Assembly: GCA_035289305.1 (NCBI GenBank)
Contig: DATDXN010000036.1
Span: forward strand, 1-19,246
Length of the DNA stretch: 19,246 bases
From: DATDXN01 sp035289305
GTDB lineage: Bacteria > Patescibacteriota > Microgenomatia > UBA1406 > HO2-37-13b
Direction of reading: 5' to 3'
In this document: positions 1-5,355 of the stretch, piece by piece
Layout of the letters: each line of letters opens with the position of its first letter
How positions within the stretch are numbered: position 1 is the stretch's first letter
Program-made: the position numbers and the translations under genes
The notes under the pieces: model-generated
Told to the model about the DNA's origin: nothing
What the model saw: the letters and a program-made list of their open reading frames with translations, nothing else
Database searches by the model: none

Positions 1-129
1 AATGGTTGCAAAGTAAATTTTATGCTACACTTAAAGGAATGCGAATGGAGATACGGAAAGAAGAAAGAACAGTTGTGCAAAGAGCTTATAGTTTTACTGA
101 AAAAGTATCGTTTTGTTAGAATTTCCTAG
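1..129 (+). CDS. IS1595-family transposase, C-terminal fragment
   Basis: The open frame starts at base 1 and ends at the TAG at 127-129, giving 42 residues that begin NGCKVNFMLHLKECEWRYG. The FNG...F.LHLKECE(W/F)R(Y/F) pattern is the conserved C-terminal signature of IS1595/ISXO2-like DDE transposases, just after the catalytic Glu region, followed by a basic helical tail (LCKELIVLLKKYRF). Only this tail is visible. The catalytic residues and zinc-binding N-terminus would lie upstream of the window. The same peptide is encoded on the other strand at 19122-19246. Confidence 0.8.
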   Translation, partial: NGCKVNFMLHLKECEWRYGKKKEQLCKELIVLLKKYRFVRIS

Positions 130-138
130 TCTAGAGCC
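5..138 (+). repeat. 134-bp inverted repeat, left copy
   Basis: Positions 5-138 are an exact reverse complement of 19113-19246. The repeat is the shared end of two IS copies whose transposase 3' ends both point into the window. Its outer limit is the window edge, so the true repeat is longer. Confidence 0.97.
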
Positions 139-308
139 ATAATAATTATAGGAATATATAAACTAATTTCTGAATCTTTGCTTTCACTAAACCGCGAAAG
201 CCAAAAATAAAGCACCAAAATAATTAAACCCAAAAGAGAGCCGAGGATTGATTTGAATACCCACAATCCCTGAACGGGATAATTTTTTTCTGTAATAATT
301 TCATCCAT
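126..308 (-). pseudogene. Small membrane protein gene truncated by the IS insertion
   Basis: The frame starts at ATG 308, five bases after the stop of the PH-domain gene (314-874), so the two were co-transcribed. About 56 native residues remain before the reading frame enters the IS end at 138; the last residues (ALD) and the TAG stop come from IS sequence. The surviving part has a short charged N-terminus (MDEIITEKNYPVQGLWVFKS), one hydrophobic helix at about residues 20-38 and the start of a second at about 50. This two-helix start resembles its neighbour, so the lost gene may have been a second PH-domain (DUF304/bPH_2) protein, since such genes often occur in tandem. That identity is inference; the truncation is seen directly. 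Confidence 0.7.
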
Positions 309-313
309 ATATT

Positions 314-874
314 TTAACTTATTGGGTTATTATTTACAGAAGTATTTGGAACTCTATTTTTACTGATTCTTTGCTTAACTGTTTCCAGGAGGATTCCTCG
401 CAATCCTTCCGCCGCCTGTTTTTCAACTCCGTCAATGTGTGCTTCCATTCCAGAAGAAACTGTCGCACTCGACAAATGAACATCATAAAGACCAAAAATT
501 CTGTCTAAAATATCTTGGTCAACATAAACATCTTGAATGCGCTCGTAAGGAATTGTAATTTCTCGCGGCGTTATTGGTCCTTTTTTAATTTGGATAAAAT
601 CATTAGTTAAATCGTAGAAATAAACCGCAAAATACCAGTGCTGATAAAGATAGGTTAGCAAAATCACGATAAACAGAAATCCAAAAATTCCAAATGTCGC
701 CGTTCCTAACCAACCGCCTACCTCTTGACCAATCGAGCCAAGCATAAAGGCTAAAAATCCCCAGATAACTAGTAGCAAAATTGTAATGACAATAGTACTT
801 GCCATTGTCTTTTTAATAATCTTTTTGTAACTTAGCGGAAATTGTTCTCTTGTTTTGCTTTGTGCTATTTGCAT
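314..874 (-). CDS. PH-domain (bPH_2, YdbS/YdbT-like) membrane protein
   Basis: This is a 186-residue protein with two membrane helices (about residues 24-46 and 56-80) followed by a cytoplasmic bacterial PH domain (about 85-165). The ITIPYERIQDVYVDQDILDRIFGLYDV stretch is the hallmark of the family: ...I.Y.RIQ.V...Q....R.FG...V. Family members are small membrane proteins with a PH fold; their molecular function is poorly known. I place the start at ATG 874 because a strong Shine-Dalgarno (AAGGAG, 7 bases upstream) precedes it; an in-frame GTG at 904 lies upstream of that SD and is less likely. It is the first gene of a pair whose second member was cut by the IS. Its promoter spacer carries a G8 tract (see 976-1003). 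Confidence 0.85.
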   Translation of the reverse strand: MQIAQSKTREQFPLSYKKIIKKTMASTIVITILLLVIWGFLAFMLGSIGQEVGGWLGTATFGIFGFLFIVILLTYLYQHWYFAVYFYDLTNDFIQIKKGPITPREITIPYERIQDVYVDQDILDRIFGLYDVHLSSATVSSGMEAHIDGVEKQAAEGLRGILLETVKQRISKNRVPNTSVNNNPIS

Positions 875-881
875 ATTTTTA

Positions 882-887
882 CTCCTT
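882..887 (-). promoter_or_regulatory. Shine-Dalgarno AAGGAG deciding the start at 874
   Basis: On the minus strand AAGGAG ends 7 bases before ATG 874, the standard spacing. It is the clearest ribosome binding site in the window; most other genes have almost no leader. Confidence 0.75.
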
Positions 888-975
888 TTCCTTATATAGT
901 TCACTGACTAATTTCGGAAAATTAAATTAATTTATAATTTTTGACCTTGTTTCGTTTTTATTTATATCTACTTAT

Positions 976-1003
976 AGTTTACCCCCCCCGACACTTTTTG
1001 CAA
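976..1003 (-). promoter_or_regulatory. Predicted promoter with a G8 tract in its spacer (PH-domain gene)
   Basis: Reading the minus strand: TTGCAA (1003-998) as -35, a 16-bp spacer that includes eight consecutive G (the C8 run at 982-989), then TAAACT (981-976) as -10. The predicted start near 968 would give a leader of about 95 bases containing the Shine-Dalgarno of the 874 start. Changes in the length of the G tract would alter the -35/-10 spacing. Confidence 0.5.
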
Positions 1004-1009
1004 CAATAA

Positions 1010-1216
1010 TCATTTTATCAAATCCTCAATCGAAACACCAAGAGCTTTGGCAATTTTTTCCATAGTTTGAACGCTTGGCTTGTTAACTACACCGCTTTCG
1101 ACTTTGGTAAGCGTTGTATATTTTATGTCTGCTTTCCTTGCTAAATCATCTTGAGTCAAGCCAAGTTTAGCCCGTGCTTTCTTTATATTTTCACTGATTG
1201 TTTTTCCACTTGTCAT
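1010..1216 (-). CDS. XRE-family (Cro/CI-type) transcriptional regulator
   Basis: A 68-residue protein made of a single HTH_3 domain (about residues 8-67). The order ENIKKARAKLGLTQDDLARKA, then IKYTTLTKVESG, then PSVQTMEKIAKALGVSIEDL is the standard five-helix Cro/CI fold, with the recognition helix near residues 31-41. It has no sensor or oligomerisation extension, so it is probably a dimeric autoregulator. Its promoter region (1228-1280) carries a dyad of GTAGTAT half-sites overlapping a TATACT -10 box, fitting autorepression. A second copy of the site lies at 1587-1609. It reads toward the PH-domain gene, but the latter has its own promoter. Confidence 0.9.
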   Translation of the reverse strand: MTSGKTISENIKKARAKLGLTQDDLARKADIKYTTLTKVESGVVNKPSVQTMEKIAKALGVSIEDLIK

Positions 1217-1227
1217 ATTAGTAAAGT

Positions 1228-1280
1228 TTTGGTAGTATTGTAGTATACAGGGTTATTACCCTTATTGTTATACTACCAAA
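1228..1280 (-). promoter_or_regulatory. Promoter and operator-like dyad of the XRE gene
   Basis: TTTGGTAGTAT (1228-1238) and ATACTACCAAA (1270-1280) form a perfect 11-bp inverted repeat. Nested between them are a second TAGTATAC half-site (which is the TATACT -10 of the XRE gene on the minus strand) and a small hairpin AGGGT-TATT-ACCCT (1249-1262). The arrangement suits a dimeric HTH protein binding over its own promoter. Which protein binds is inference. Confidence 0.55.
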
Positions 1281-1284
1281 TAAA

Positions 1285-1586
1285 ATGAATTTAATCAAAC
1301 AATTTTCCTGGCGGTGCATTTCGCAAAGCGAAATACGAAATTCGGCGGCGGCGGAAAAAAATTGGAATCGGAAAGCGAGGGCGGGCAAAAATTCCTTCCC
1401 CCCAACCCCCTTCCTTTTTGCCCGCCCGAGCGATTGGATTTTAAAATTCAGAATTCGGATTTTCGTCAAAAAAAGTTCGAACTTCGTTCAAAAAACACCG
1501 CTACGTAAGAAATTGCAAAGCAATTTCAACGTTGCTGAACGGGCCATGAACTTGATTATACTGGCGAATGGATCGTCGTAATAGTC
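1285..1586. other. Gene-free, hairpin-rich structured region
   Basis: No credible gene lies between 1217 and 1687. The segment holds a run of stem-loops: ATTTCGC-AAA-GCGAAAT (1318-1334); a CGG repeat at 1343-1354; a perfect 13-bp stem GGGCGGGCAAAAA (1379-1391) with TTTTTGCCCGCCC (1415-1427) around a 23-base C-rich loop; GAAC-TTC-GTTC (1479-1489); and GAAATTGC-AAA-GCAATTTC (1509-1527). Its composition is unlike the flanking genes. It could be a dispersed repeat, a structured RNA or a relic element. The short frames in it look spurious because they follow the low-complexity hairpins. Confidence 0.6.
1379..1427. repeat. 13-bp perfect inverted repeat with a G-run/C-run loop
   Basis: The two 13-base arms match perfectly. 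On the minus strand the loop contains G-runs in the order G2, AA, G5, TT, G6, AA, G2, which could support a two- or three-layer G-quadruplex; the plus strand is the matching C-rich i-motif type. No T-run follows the stem on either side in the position expected for a terminator. Confidence 0.75.
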
Positions 1587-1609
1587 AGTAGTATTGTATT
1601 TATACTACT
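1587..1609. promoter_or_regulatory. Second copy of the GTAGTAT dyad
   Basis: AGTAGTAT (1587-1594) and ATACTACT (1602-1609) form a perfect 8-bp inverted repeat with a 7-base spacer. Eleven bases, GTAGTATTGTA (1588-1598), are identical to 1232-1242 in the XRE promoter. On the plus strand it contains a TATACT hexamer (1601-1606), but no gene follows in that direction. Confidence 0.5.
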
Positions 1610-1687
1610 AATCGCACGCACCATAGCGAACAGAAAAAGAAATACTCTTTCATGATCTCTGTATGAAAAAAGTGTGACCGTCGGTTT

Positions 1688-2854
1688 TTACGTTTTCTGC
1701 AGAACTTCTGCAGTTTGACGAGCAAATTGTGAAGGAGTAAGCGCGTTGTTGTTAAATGCGGCTACTGATTTTGGGAAATGACTCATCCAGAAAAATAACT
1801 GCGCATCAGGATCAAGAAGTTTTTTTGATTGAGTAGCAAAAATAGAAGAACCAGCCAAAAATCGTTCAAAATCACGTTGTCTTTTCAGTCCAGCACCAAC
1901 TTCCTCTCCTTTTTTCAATTTCCCAAAGGATGAAAAAGCAGGAAAAGTATGAAGCCGTGAACTAAAAAACTCTCCTTGTTCTACAATCGCCTGCTGTTCT
2001 CTGTCTTCTTGGTTTTGCTGTATTGATATTTTATCCGATCGTGATGCAAGAAAACCAGCAATTGTATTGCGTTCCACGTTCCACACTATTCCATCAATTC
2101 CATACTGAAAATCCCATAGATCTATCGGCGCTGGCGATACTCGTGTTCCAGTCCTGTTTATATTCTTTTCTGCTCTTTTCAAACCCAGTGCACATGAGGC
2201 AGCTCCCACGACCGTGCGAAATAAAAGCCCGTCAAGTTGTCTGACATATTTTTGTGTATCTTTTGCATACACAAATCCGCCAAAAAAATGCGTCATCCTG
2301 GAAAGTTCATCAATCGTGCGGGAAATGTTTTCTGGACTCTCATACAGGAAAGCATAGACCAAAATTCTCTGCATTGCCGAGCCTTCTGTCATAATCAACT
2401 CATAATCGCCACGGGATTCACGAAGCGACCGATGCACCATGAAATATGCAAGATCATTGATCGTCCACGGCTTTTTTCCTATTTGCACGGGATCATCCTG
2501 AAAATCGGATAAAACAACTTCAATAAAAGCACACGCCATAGGCTGTGGTTGATTTTTGAGGAGGCCAAAAAGCATGTCTTCTTTTTCTCTCTGCGCAAGA
2601 TCTCGGCGGATAAGGATAGAGTTCATTTCATGTTGAAGTTGATCTGTAGCATCACCTGTTTTGCCCGAAAAATACCCCTTTCTCCCGCGTGAAAACTTCT
2701 CACAAAAATCCAGAAGAGAAAGTGGCGGCGCTTCTTTGAGTACCTTGAGGGAAAAGTCTTTAATACCAGTTTCTTGATCAACATTGACAACTCCTCGCTT
2801 CTCGCGCGAATGAATTACTCCAGGATTTAATGAATGCTCTTGGCTATTTTCCAT
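1688..2854 (-). CDS. Hypothetical protein, 388 residues
   Basis: I do not recognise the family. The protein is soluble and mostly helical, with no signal peptide and no membrane segment. The N-terminal 35 residues are polar and probably disordered; a helical core runs from about 40 to 290, containing an aromatic-rich patch (PIDLWDFQYGIDGIVWNVE, about 240-260) that may be a conserved core motif; a basic stretch follows, and the C-terminus ends in a helix with QFARQTAEVLQ. It is the second gene of an operon: the upstream gene stops 6 bases before its ATG at 2854. No Shine-Dalgarno is visible, so translation probably depends on coupling. It resembles no toxin, nuclease or phage protein that I can name. 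Confidence 0.8.
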   Translation of the reverse strand: MENSQEHSLNPGVIHSREKRGVVNVDQETGIKDFSLKVLKEAPPLSLLDFCEKFSRGRKGYFSGKTGDATDQLQHEMNSILIRRDLAQREKEDMLFGLLKNQPQPMACAFIEVVLSDFQDDPVQIGKKPWTINDLAYFMVHRSLRESRGDYELIMTEGSAMQRILVYAFLYESPENISRTIDELSRMTHFFGGFVYAKDTQKYVRQLDGLLFRTVVGAASCALGLKRAEKNINRTGTRVSPAPIDLWDFQYGIDGIVWNVERNTIAGFLASRSDKISIQQNQEDREQQAIVEQGEFFSSRLHTFPAFSSFGKLKKGEEVGAGLKRQRDFERFLAGSSIFATQSKKLLDPDAQLFFWMSHFPKSVAAFNNNALTPSQFARQTAEVLQKT

Positions 2855-2860
2855 GATATG

Positions 2861-3265
2861 TCAACTACTCTTTTTCTTTATTTGTTCATAAAGCTGGAAC
2901 ATATGAACAACAAAAGTATCGAATTGTTTTCCAAGATTTTTTTCCTCCTCTGTTGGTTTGGGACGATGCATTGCTGCTTTAATATCGTTTTGTACTTCCT
3001 TATCAAAGCTAAGCCATGTCAGGCCGTACATAACAAGCGCATGTTTGTGTTCTCTTTTTTTCTTCTCGTTTTCTGGAAATGGTCTCGTTAACTCTGTTTT
3101 CAACGCTGGACAATAAGAATCGACCACAGCATCAAGAGACATATTGTCATAAATCTGTCCCAATTGTCCGGCTAAATTAGCCAATAAAAAATCTTGCAAG
3201 TCATACGGAGTTATTTCTTGTAATATTCTGTGTAAAGATTCTAATGGTCGCTCCTTGCTATTCAT
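2861..3265 (-). CDS. Hypothetical protein, 134 residues
   Basis: The family is not recognised. This small helical, soluble protein has a charged linker at about residues 65-75 (ENEKKKREHKH) and a basic C-terminus (YEQIKKKSS). It heads a two-gene operon with the 388-residue protein at 1688-2854. A TATACT -10 (3275-3280 on the minus strand) lies 9 bases before ATG 3265, so the transcript is probably leaderless. The close spacing suggests the two products work together, perhaps as a complex; that is inference. Confidence 0.75.
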   Translation of the reverse strand: MNSKERPLESLHRILQEITPYDLQDFLLANLAGQLGQIYDNMSLDAVVDSYCPALKTELTRPFPENEKKKREHKHALVMYGLTWLSFDKEVQNDIKAAMHRPKPTEEEKNLGKQFDTFVVHMFQLYEQIKKKSS

Positions 3266-3274
3266 ACTAAAAAA

Positions 3275-3280
3275 AGTATA
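3275..3280 (-). promoter_or_regulatory. -10 box TATACT for the 2861-3265 operon
   Basis: TATACT on the minus strand ends 9 bases before ATG 3265. A matching -35 is weak. It lies inside the 20-bp gap to the 3286-4464 gene and its edge. Confidence 0.5.
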
Positions 3281-3285
3281 CCAGA

Positions 3286-4464
3286 TTATTTCTTCGCTCT
3301 GGTATCCTCAAGCAATACTGCGCGGTAACTCGCATTGGGGTCTGTGTTTTGGAAGGAAATATTCAATCTCCATACTTGATACCTTCCTTCTCCATAGTCA
3401 TCTTTGACTACCAGTGTGCCCTGCGCGAGATTGCCGCCGACAATGATGGACACAGCTCCAAATGTATTCCATCCCCGCGCAAGCTGGAGCGATCCGTCAG
3501 TAGGATGATAGATGATGGAGGTTTTGCCCGACGTAAGCTCAAAATCTCCGTTTCTGTTTGGGCCGCGCGCAAGAATATTTTGTTCCCCAATCGAAATATT
3601 TTGCGCACGTTCGTCAAATTCTTGCTTGTAAATAGAATTAACCATAAGATTATCCAGTAAACCCTGCACACTCATACAGCCTGAACTTACAGAACCAATC
3701 GTGTAATCAAAGGATGCTTTTTCATCGTTTAATCCAAATGGATTGAGACTCATCAAAACATGCTTATTGCTTTCTGTTGGACCAAAGACTACACCTTTGG
3801 TAAATTGTTTGCCCAGTGCGTCAGAGATTTTGAGGTACTTCTCCAGAAGAATACGCATGACAATTCCTTTTGGCAATATCACTTTTTCTGTATATATCCT
3901 CTTGCTTTGATCTGCTTTTTGTTTTGCATTTTTCCACACAGTCAACTCTTGTGATTTCTCATCGTACTGGATAGATGCGGCTGACGAAAAAAGCGTTTCA
4001 TTCTTCATCACCCATTCTCTGACGAATCTATCAGGCTCATATGTGCAGACCGCAGATGTTGCTTCTCTTCTGAAGGTATTTGTATACAATAGAGTATTTT
4101 TTTTCTGGTCGATGATGATGGTTCCACTTTCTCCTTCGGAAGTCTTAACAGCAACCATGTTCCGTCTCGGATCAAAATCTATGCGCGTAAAATAACCAAC
4201 ACCGGGAACATCATGAAGATCAGGCGTGTATGAGTCAACTTCAAGGGCGGGAAGAACAAGAAGGTGCGTGCCTTCGTAAGGGACGAGCTCAAAACCGAGC
4301 TTTTCCATTTCATGAGGAATCTCAATAACCGCTGTATTTCTTTCGTTGCCAAAAACTACTCGGGGAATGCTCGCAAAAGCTGTAAGTCCTACTCCGTATA
4401 AAGCGGATTTCTTCAAGAACTCTCTTCTTGATTGTATCTTTCCTGTATTCCGTTCTGCATGCAT
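3286..4464 (-). CDS. Tat-exported protein of unknown function
   Basis: A 392-residue protein with a textbook twin-arginine signal: SRREFLKK at residues 12-19, then a hydrophobic segment (ALYGVGLTAFASIP, 21-34), with cleavage likely near VFG (about 37-39). The mature part is rich in beta-strand patterns. Its last third (from about residue 300) has repeated strand-turn-strand stretches such as GKTSIIYHPTDGSLQLARGW and VSIIVGGNLAQGTLVVKDDYG. I do not recognise the family, and there is no clear cofactor motif to explain Tat use, which normally means export of a folded protein. The start at 4464 is supported by an excellent promoter (4473-4501) whose -10 lies only 8 bases upstream. No tatA/tatC is in the window. 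Confidence 0.8.
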   Translation of the reverse strand: MHAERNTGKIQSRREFLKKSALYGVGLTAFASIPRVVFGNERNTAVIEIPHEMEKLGFELVPYEGTHLLVLPALEVDSYTPDLHDVPGVGYFTRIDFDPRRNMVAVKTSEGESGTIIIDQKKNTLLYTNTFRREATSAVCTYEPDRFVREWVMKNETLFSSAASIQYDEKSQELTVWKNAKQKADQSKRIYTEKVILPKGIVMRILLEKYLKISDALGKQFTKGVVFGPTESNKHVLMSLNPFGLNDEKASFDYTIGSVSSGCMSVQGLLDNLMVNSIYKQEFDERAQNISIGEQNILARGPNRNGDFELTSGKTSIIYHPTDGSLQLARGWNTFGAVSIIVGGNLAQGTLVVKDDYGEGRYQVWRLNISFQNTDPNASYRAVLLEDTRAKK

Positions 4465-4472
4465 AGAATGTC

Positions 4473-4501
4473 AGTATAACATACTATGAAAGAAAAGTCA
4501 A
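4473..4501 (-). promoter_or_regulatory. Strong promoter with -10 dyad, Tat-exported protein gene
   Basis: On the minus strand: TTGACT (4501-4496), a 17-bp spacer, TATACT (4478-4473), then 8 bases to the ATG. The -10 is part of an inverted repeat AGTAT-N3-ATACT (4473-4485). The layout and sequence are nearly the same as the promoter at 9401-9429. Confidence 0.75.
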
Positions 4502-4523
4502 TTTTCTTACTGTTGGAAAAACC

Positions 4524-5336
4524 CTACTCAAATTCCGCAAAGGGCGGATGGAGAATGCGTTCATGAATAGTAATGCTATCAATACGGTCTACATCTTCCT
4601 GCTTCATTTTCCACTCAAGCGCCTTGAAATTATCCGCAATCCGTGAAAATTGTGAAGATCGTGGAATAGCAATAATATTTTTACTGATCAGCCAGTTCAG
4701 TATGACTTGCGAAGGGCTTCGCGTGTACTTTTTTGCTATATTTTTCACGACCGTGAGCTCAAGATCTTTTCCCTGTCCAATAGGTGAATATGCCGTGATG
4801 GCAATATCCTGTTGGTCACAAAATTTTTTCAGCTCTTTTTGATTGAAACTGGGATGAAACTCCACTTGATTGATGACGATTTTGACACCGGTGGCAAGAG
4901 CTTCCTTTAGATGTGAAATGTCAAAATTTGAGACGCCAATCGCTCTGATGTATCCATCTTTTTTCAGACTCTCCAACGCCGAAAGAGTCTCGCTCATTGG
5001 AATTGCCCTATTGGGCCAATGAATGAGATAAAGGTCGAGGTATTCGATCTGAAGCTCACAGAGGGCCTGTCTGCAGGCGACACGTACATCACCGTATCGG
5101 AGTTGATCCCACCAGACCTTGGAGGTGATAAAAATTTCTTTTCGGGCAATACCGCTTTCGGCCATAGCGCGGCCTACTTCCTGATGATTACCGTAAATGG
5201 CAGCCGTATCAATATGGCGGTACCCTACGGCAAGCGCATGTTTGACTGTTGCAAAAGCAACCTCCCCGGAAAGCCGCCACGTCCCAAACCCGAGCATTGG
5301 CATCTTCGTATTTTTCCCGAGAGTACGATACTTCAT
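4524..5336 (-). CDS. Aldo/keto reductase
   Basis: A 270-residue NAD(P)H-dependent oxidoreductase with a TIM-barrel fold, close to the usual AKR length of about 270-280 (2,5-didehydrogluconate reductase / prostaglandin F synthase-like branch). The full catalytic tetrad is visible: Asp43 and Tyr48 in HIDTAAIYGN, Lys73 in TSKVW, and His106 in LIHWPN. The cofactor-phosphate loop IPRSS is at 224-228. It reduces carbonyl groups of aldehydes, ketones or sugars; the substrate cannot be read from the sequence. The start at 5336 is the family-standard beginning (...LGKNTKMPMLGFGTW). A TATACT -10 ends 8 bases upstream, at 5345. It lies just downstream of the sigma-factor gene but has its own promoter in the 19-bp gap. 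Confidence 0.95.
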   Translation of the reverse strand: MKYRTLGKNTKMPMLGFGTWRLSGEVAFATVKHALAVGYRHIDTAAIYGNHQEVGRAMAESGIARKEIFITSKVWWDQLRYGDVRVACRQALCELQIEYLDLYLIHWPNRAIPMSETLSALESLKKDGYIRAIGVSNFDISHLKEALATGVKIVINQVEFHPSFNQKELKKFCDQQDIAITAYSPIGQGKDLELTVVKNIAKKYTRSPSQVILNWLISKNIIAIPRSSQFSRIADNFKALEWKMKQEDVDRIDSITIHERILHPPFAEFE

Positions 5337-5344
5337 ATCATTCT

Positions 5345-5350
5345 AGTATA
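5345..5350 (-). promoter_or_regulatory. -10 box TATACT of the aldo/keto reductase gene
   Basis: TATACT lies 8 bases before ATG 5336 on the minus strand, inside the palindrome AGTATACT. A -35 at the normal distance is poor, and it would fall in the 3' end of the sigma gene. Confidence 0.5.
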
Positions 5351-5355
5351 CTCTA

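Larger units (their letters stand above)
1..138 (+). mobile_element. Right end of an IS1595-type insertion sequence (partial, runs off the window)
   Basis: The first 138 bases are the 3' end of an insertion sequence: the last part of its transposase gene plus the terminal sequence ending ...CTAGTCTAGAGCC at 138. The boundary is defined directly, because positions 5-138 recur as an exact reverse complement at 19113-19246 and the two copies diverge immediately after 138 (and before 19113). Outside the boundary the flanks differ (ATAATAAT on the left, ATACCATA on the right), so no target duplication can be paired. The rest of the element lies outside the window. Confidence 0.85.

Noticed and set aside
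1488..1547. A 19-residue minus-strand frame (ATG 1547) preceded by TATAAT at 8 bases
   Set aside because: The start geometry fits the leaderless pattern, but the coding part is made of the GAAATTGC hairpin and has no convincing -35. Most likely chance.
1285..1581. Open frames of 64-98 residues on both strands
   Set aside because: They run straight through perfect hairpins and homopolymer runs, have low-complexity products and lack start signals. The open frames are a by-product of the repeats.
1611..1687. An intrinsic terminator after the 1688-2854 gene
   Set aside because: The candidate stems (ACC-GAC-GGT; GAAA/TTTC before T-runs) have only 3-4 base pairs.
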